From Polynucleobacter sp. (GTDB lineage: Bacteria > Pseudomonadota > Gammaproteobacteria > Burkholderiales > Burkholderiaceae), in NCBI GenBank assembly GCA_023253245.1, contig JALRHB010000092.1:1-5341 (forward strand): DNA of 5,341 nt, in the 5' to 3' direction. Shown one piece after another: positions 4,826-5,341 of this stretch (position 1 is the first letter of the stretch; each line of letters begins with the position of its first letter). A model generated the notes under the pieces. The model was not told where the DNA came from, searched no databases, and was given only the letters and a program-made list of their open reading frames with translations. A program made the position numbers and the translations under genes.

Positions 4826-5341
4826 ATAAACCAAATCCCATACTCCATGACCCAACTTGAGGCCACGATTTTCAAACTTAGTGATCGGTCGATAAGCTGG
4901 TCTCTTGACATACCCCGCTTGCTTTGAGCTCAACTGATCGAGAGTAGGCTTAAATTCTTTACCGTAATCCCCCGCCTTTGCAGCATCATCGGCACTAAAA
5001 GTTTGGATCTGAATTTTTTCTACAGAAGTATTGATCAATTCTGGTTCGCTATTTAGAACCAAGAGCATTTGCTCAGCATAGTTATGCCAGTCCGTAGCAA
5101 GATGCAAATACCCTCCAGGCTTTAAACGCGAAACAAGCAATTTCACAAACTCTGCTTGAATCAGTCTGCGCTTATGATGACGCTTTTTATGCCAAGGATC
5201 GGCAAAATAAATATGAATACCATCCAAACAATTGGGGGTAAGCATTTTTTCCAAGACTTCAACAGCATCATGTCGAATCAAGCGTAGATTACTCAGACTA
5301 TTTTCACCAATCAGTTTGAGTAATGCGCCAACACCGGGTGG
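4814..5341 (-). CDS. trmB: tRNA (guanine-N7)-methyltransferase, partial (N-terminus beyond right edge)
   Basis: TrmB uses S-adenosylmethionine to methylate N7 of guanine 46 in the variable loop of tRNAs. The 175 visible residues cover the C-terminal part of the usual 210-250; the frame is open to the right edge, so the start and the N-terminal SAM-binding GxG motif are missing. Counting from the edge, PPGVGALL (1-8), NLRLIRHDAVEVL (18-30), FADPWHKKRHHKRRLIQ (46-62), LKPGGYLHLATDWHNYAEQM (73-92) and TKFENRGLKLGHGVWDL (154-170) all match the family. FADPW replaces the more common FPDPW, a known variant. A TTG at 5281 is only an internal Leu codon, since homology continues upstream of it. The stop codon sits in the shared terminator with the convergent gabD. 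Confidence 0.95.
   Translation of the reverse strand, partial: PPGVGALLKLIGENSLSNLRLIRHDAVEVLEKMLTPNCLDGIHIYFADPWHKKRHHKRRLIQAEFVKLLVSRLKPGGYLHLATDWHNYAEQMLLVLNSEPELINTSVEKIQIQTFSADDAAKAGDYGKEFKPTLDQLSSKQAGYVKRPAYRPITKFENRGLKLGHGVWDLVYKKR

Noticed and set aside
5279..5281. TTG start for a shorter TrmB
   Set aside because: TrmB-like sequence continues in frame to the right edge, so the gene is cut by the window, not started here.

Overview
The window looks like ordinary chromosomal DNA from a betaproteobacterium of the Burkholderiales. Moderate GC by eye, a RibB protein with a decayed RibA-like tail followed by ribH and nusB, and a TrmB of Burkholderiales type together suggest a freshwater Polynucleobacter-like genome. 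That taxonomic call is inference from gene content and protein character, not from a database match.

Layout. Positions 1-729 (minus strand) hold two overlapping minor-pilin genes: a very short PilV-like protein (478-729) followed by a PilW-like protein (from 548, running off the left edge). Positions 730-924 are a divergent intergenic region containing a switch-like set of inverted repeats just before ribB. Positions 925-3121 (plus strand) form a compact run: ribB with a degenerate GTP cyclohydrolase II domain, ribH (lumazine synthase) and nusB, with gaps of 18 and 16 bases. Positions 3122-3292 are a dense series of inverted repeats ahead of gabD (3293-4771), a succinate-semialdehyde dehydrogenase with a strong ribosome binding site. 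A two-way hairpin terminator (about 4781-4825) separates gabD from the convergent trmB (tRNA m7G46 methyltransferase), which is cut by the right edge.

How the genes fit together. RibB makes 3,4-dihydroxy-2-butanone 4-phosphate, which RibH condenses with the pyrimidine product of the GTP branch to give 6,7-dimethyl-8-ribityllumazine. The GTP cyclohydrolase part of the RibB protein has lost its zinc ligands and catalytic motifs, so a separate RibA must be encoded elsewhere. NusB is a transcription antitermination factor that commonly travels with ribH. GabD is a separate catabolic unit, and TrmB modifies tRNA. The pilin pair probably belongs to a pilVWX-type cluster that continues left of the window and primes type IV pilus assembly.

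I found no mobile element, CRISPR array, tRNA or rRNA. No new multi-gene system is evident. The parts most worth a second look are the leaderless PilW-like pilin and its long overlap with an unusually short PilV-like gene, and the two structured intergenic regions (about 834-894 and 3126-3272), neither of which I can match to a known riboswitch.
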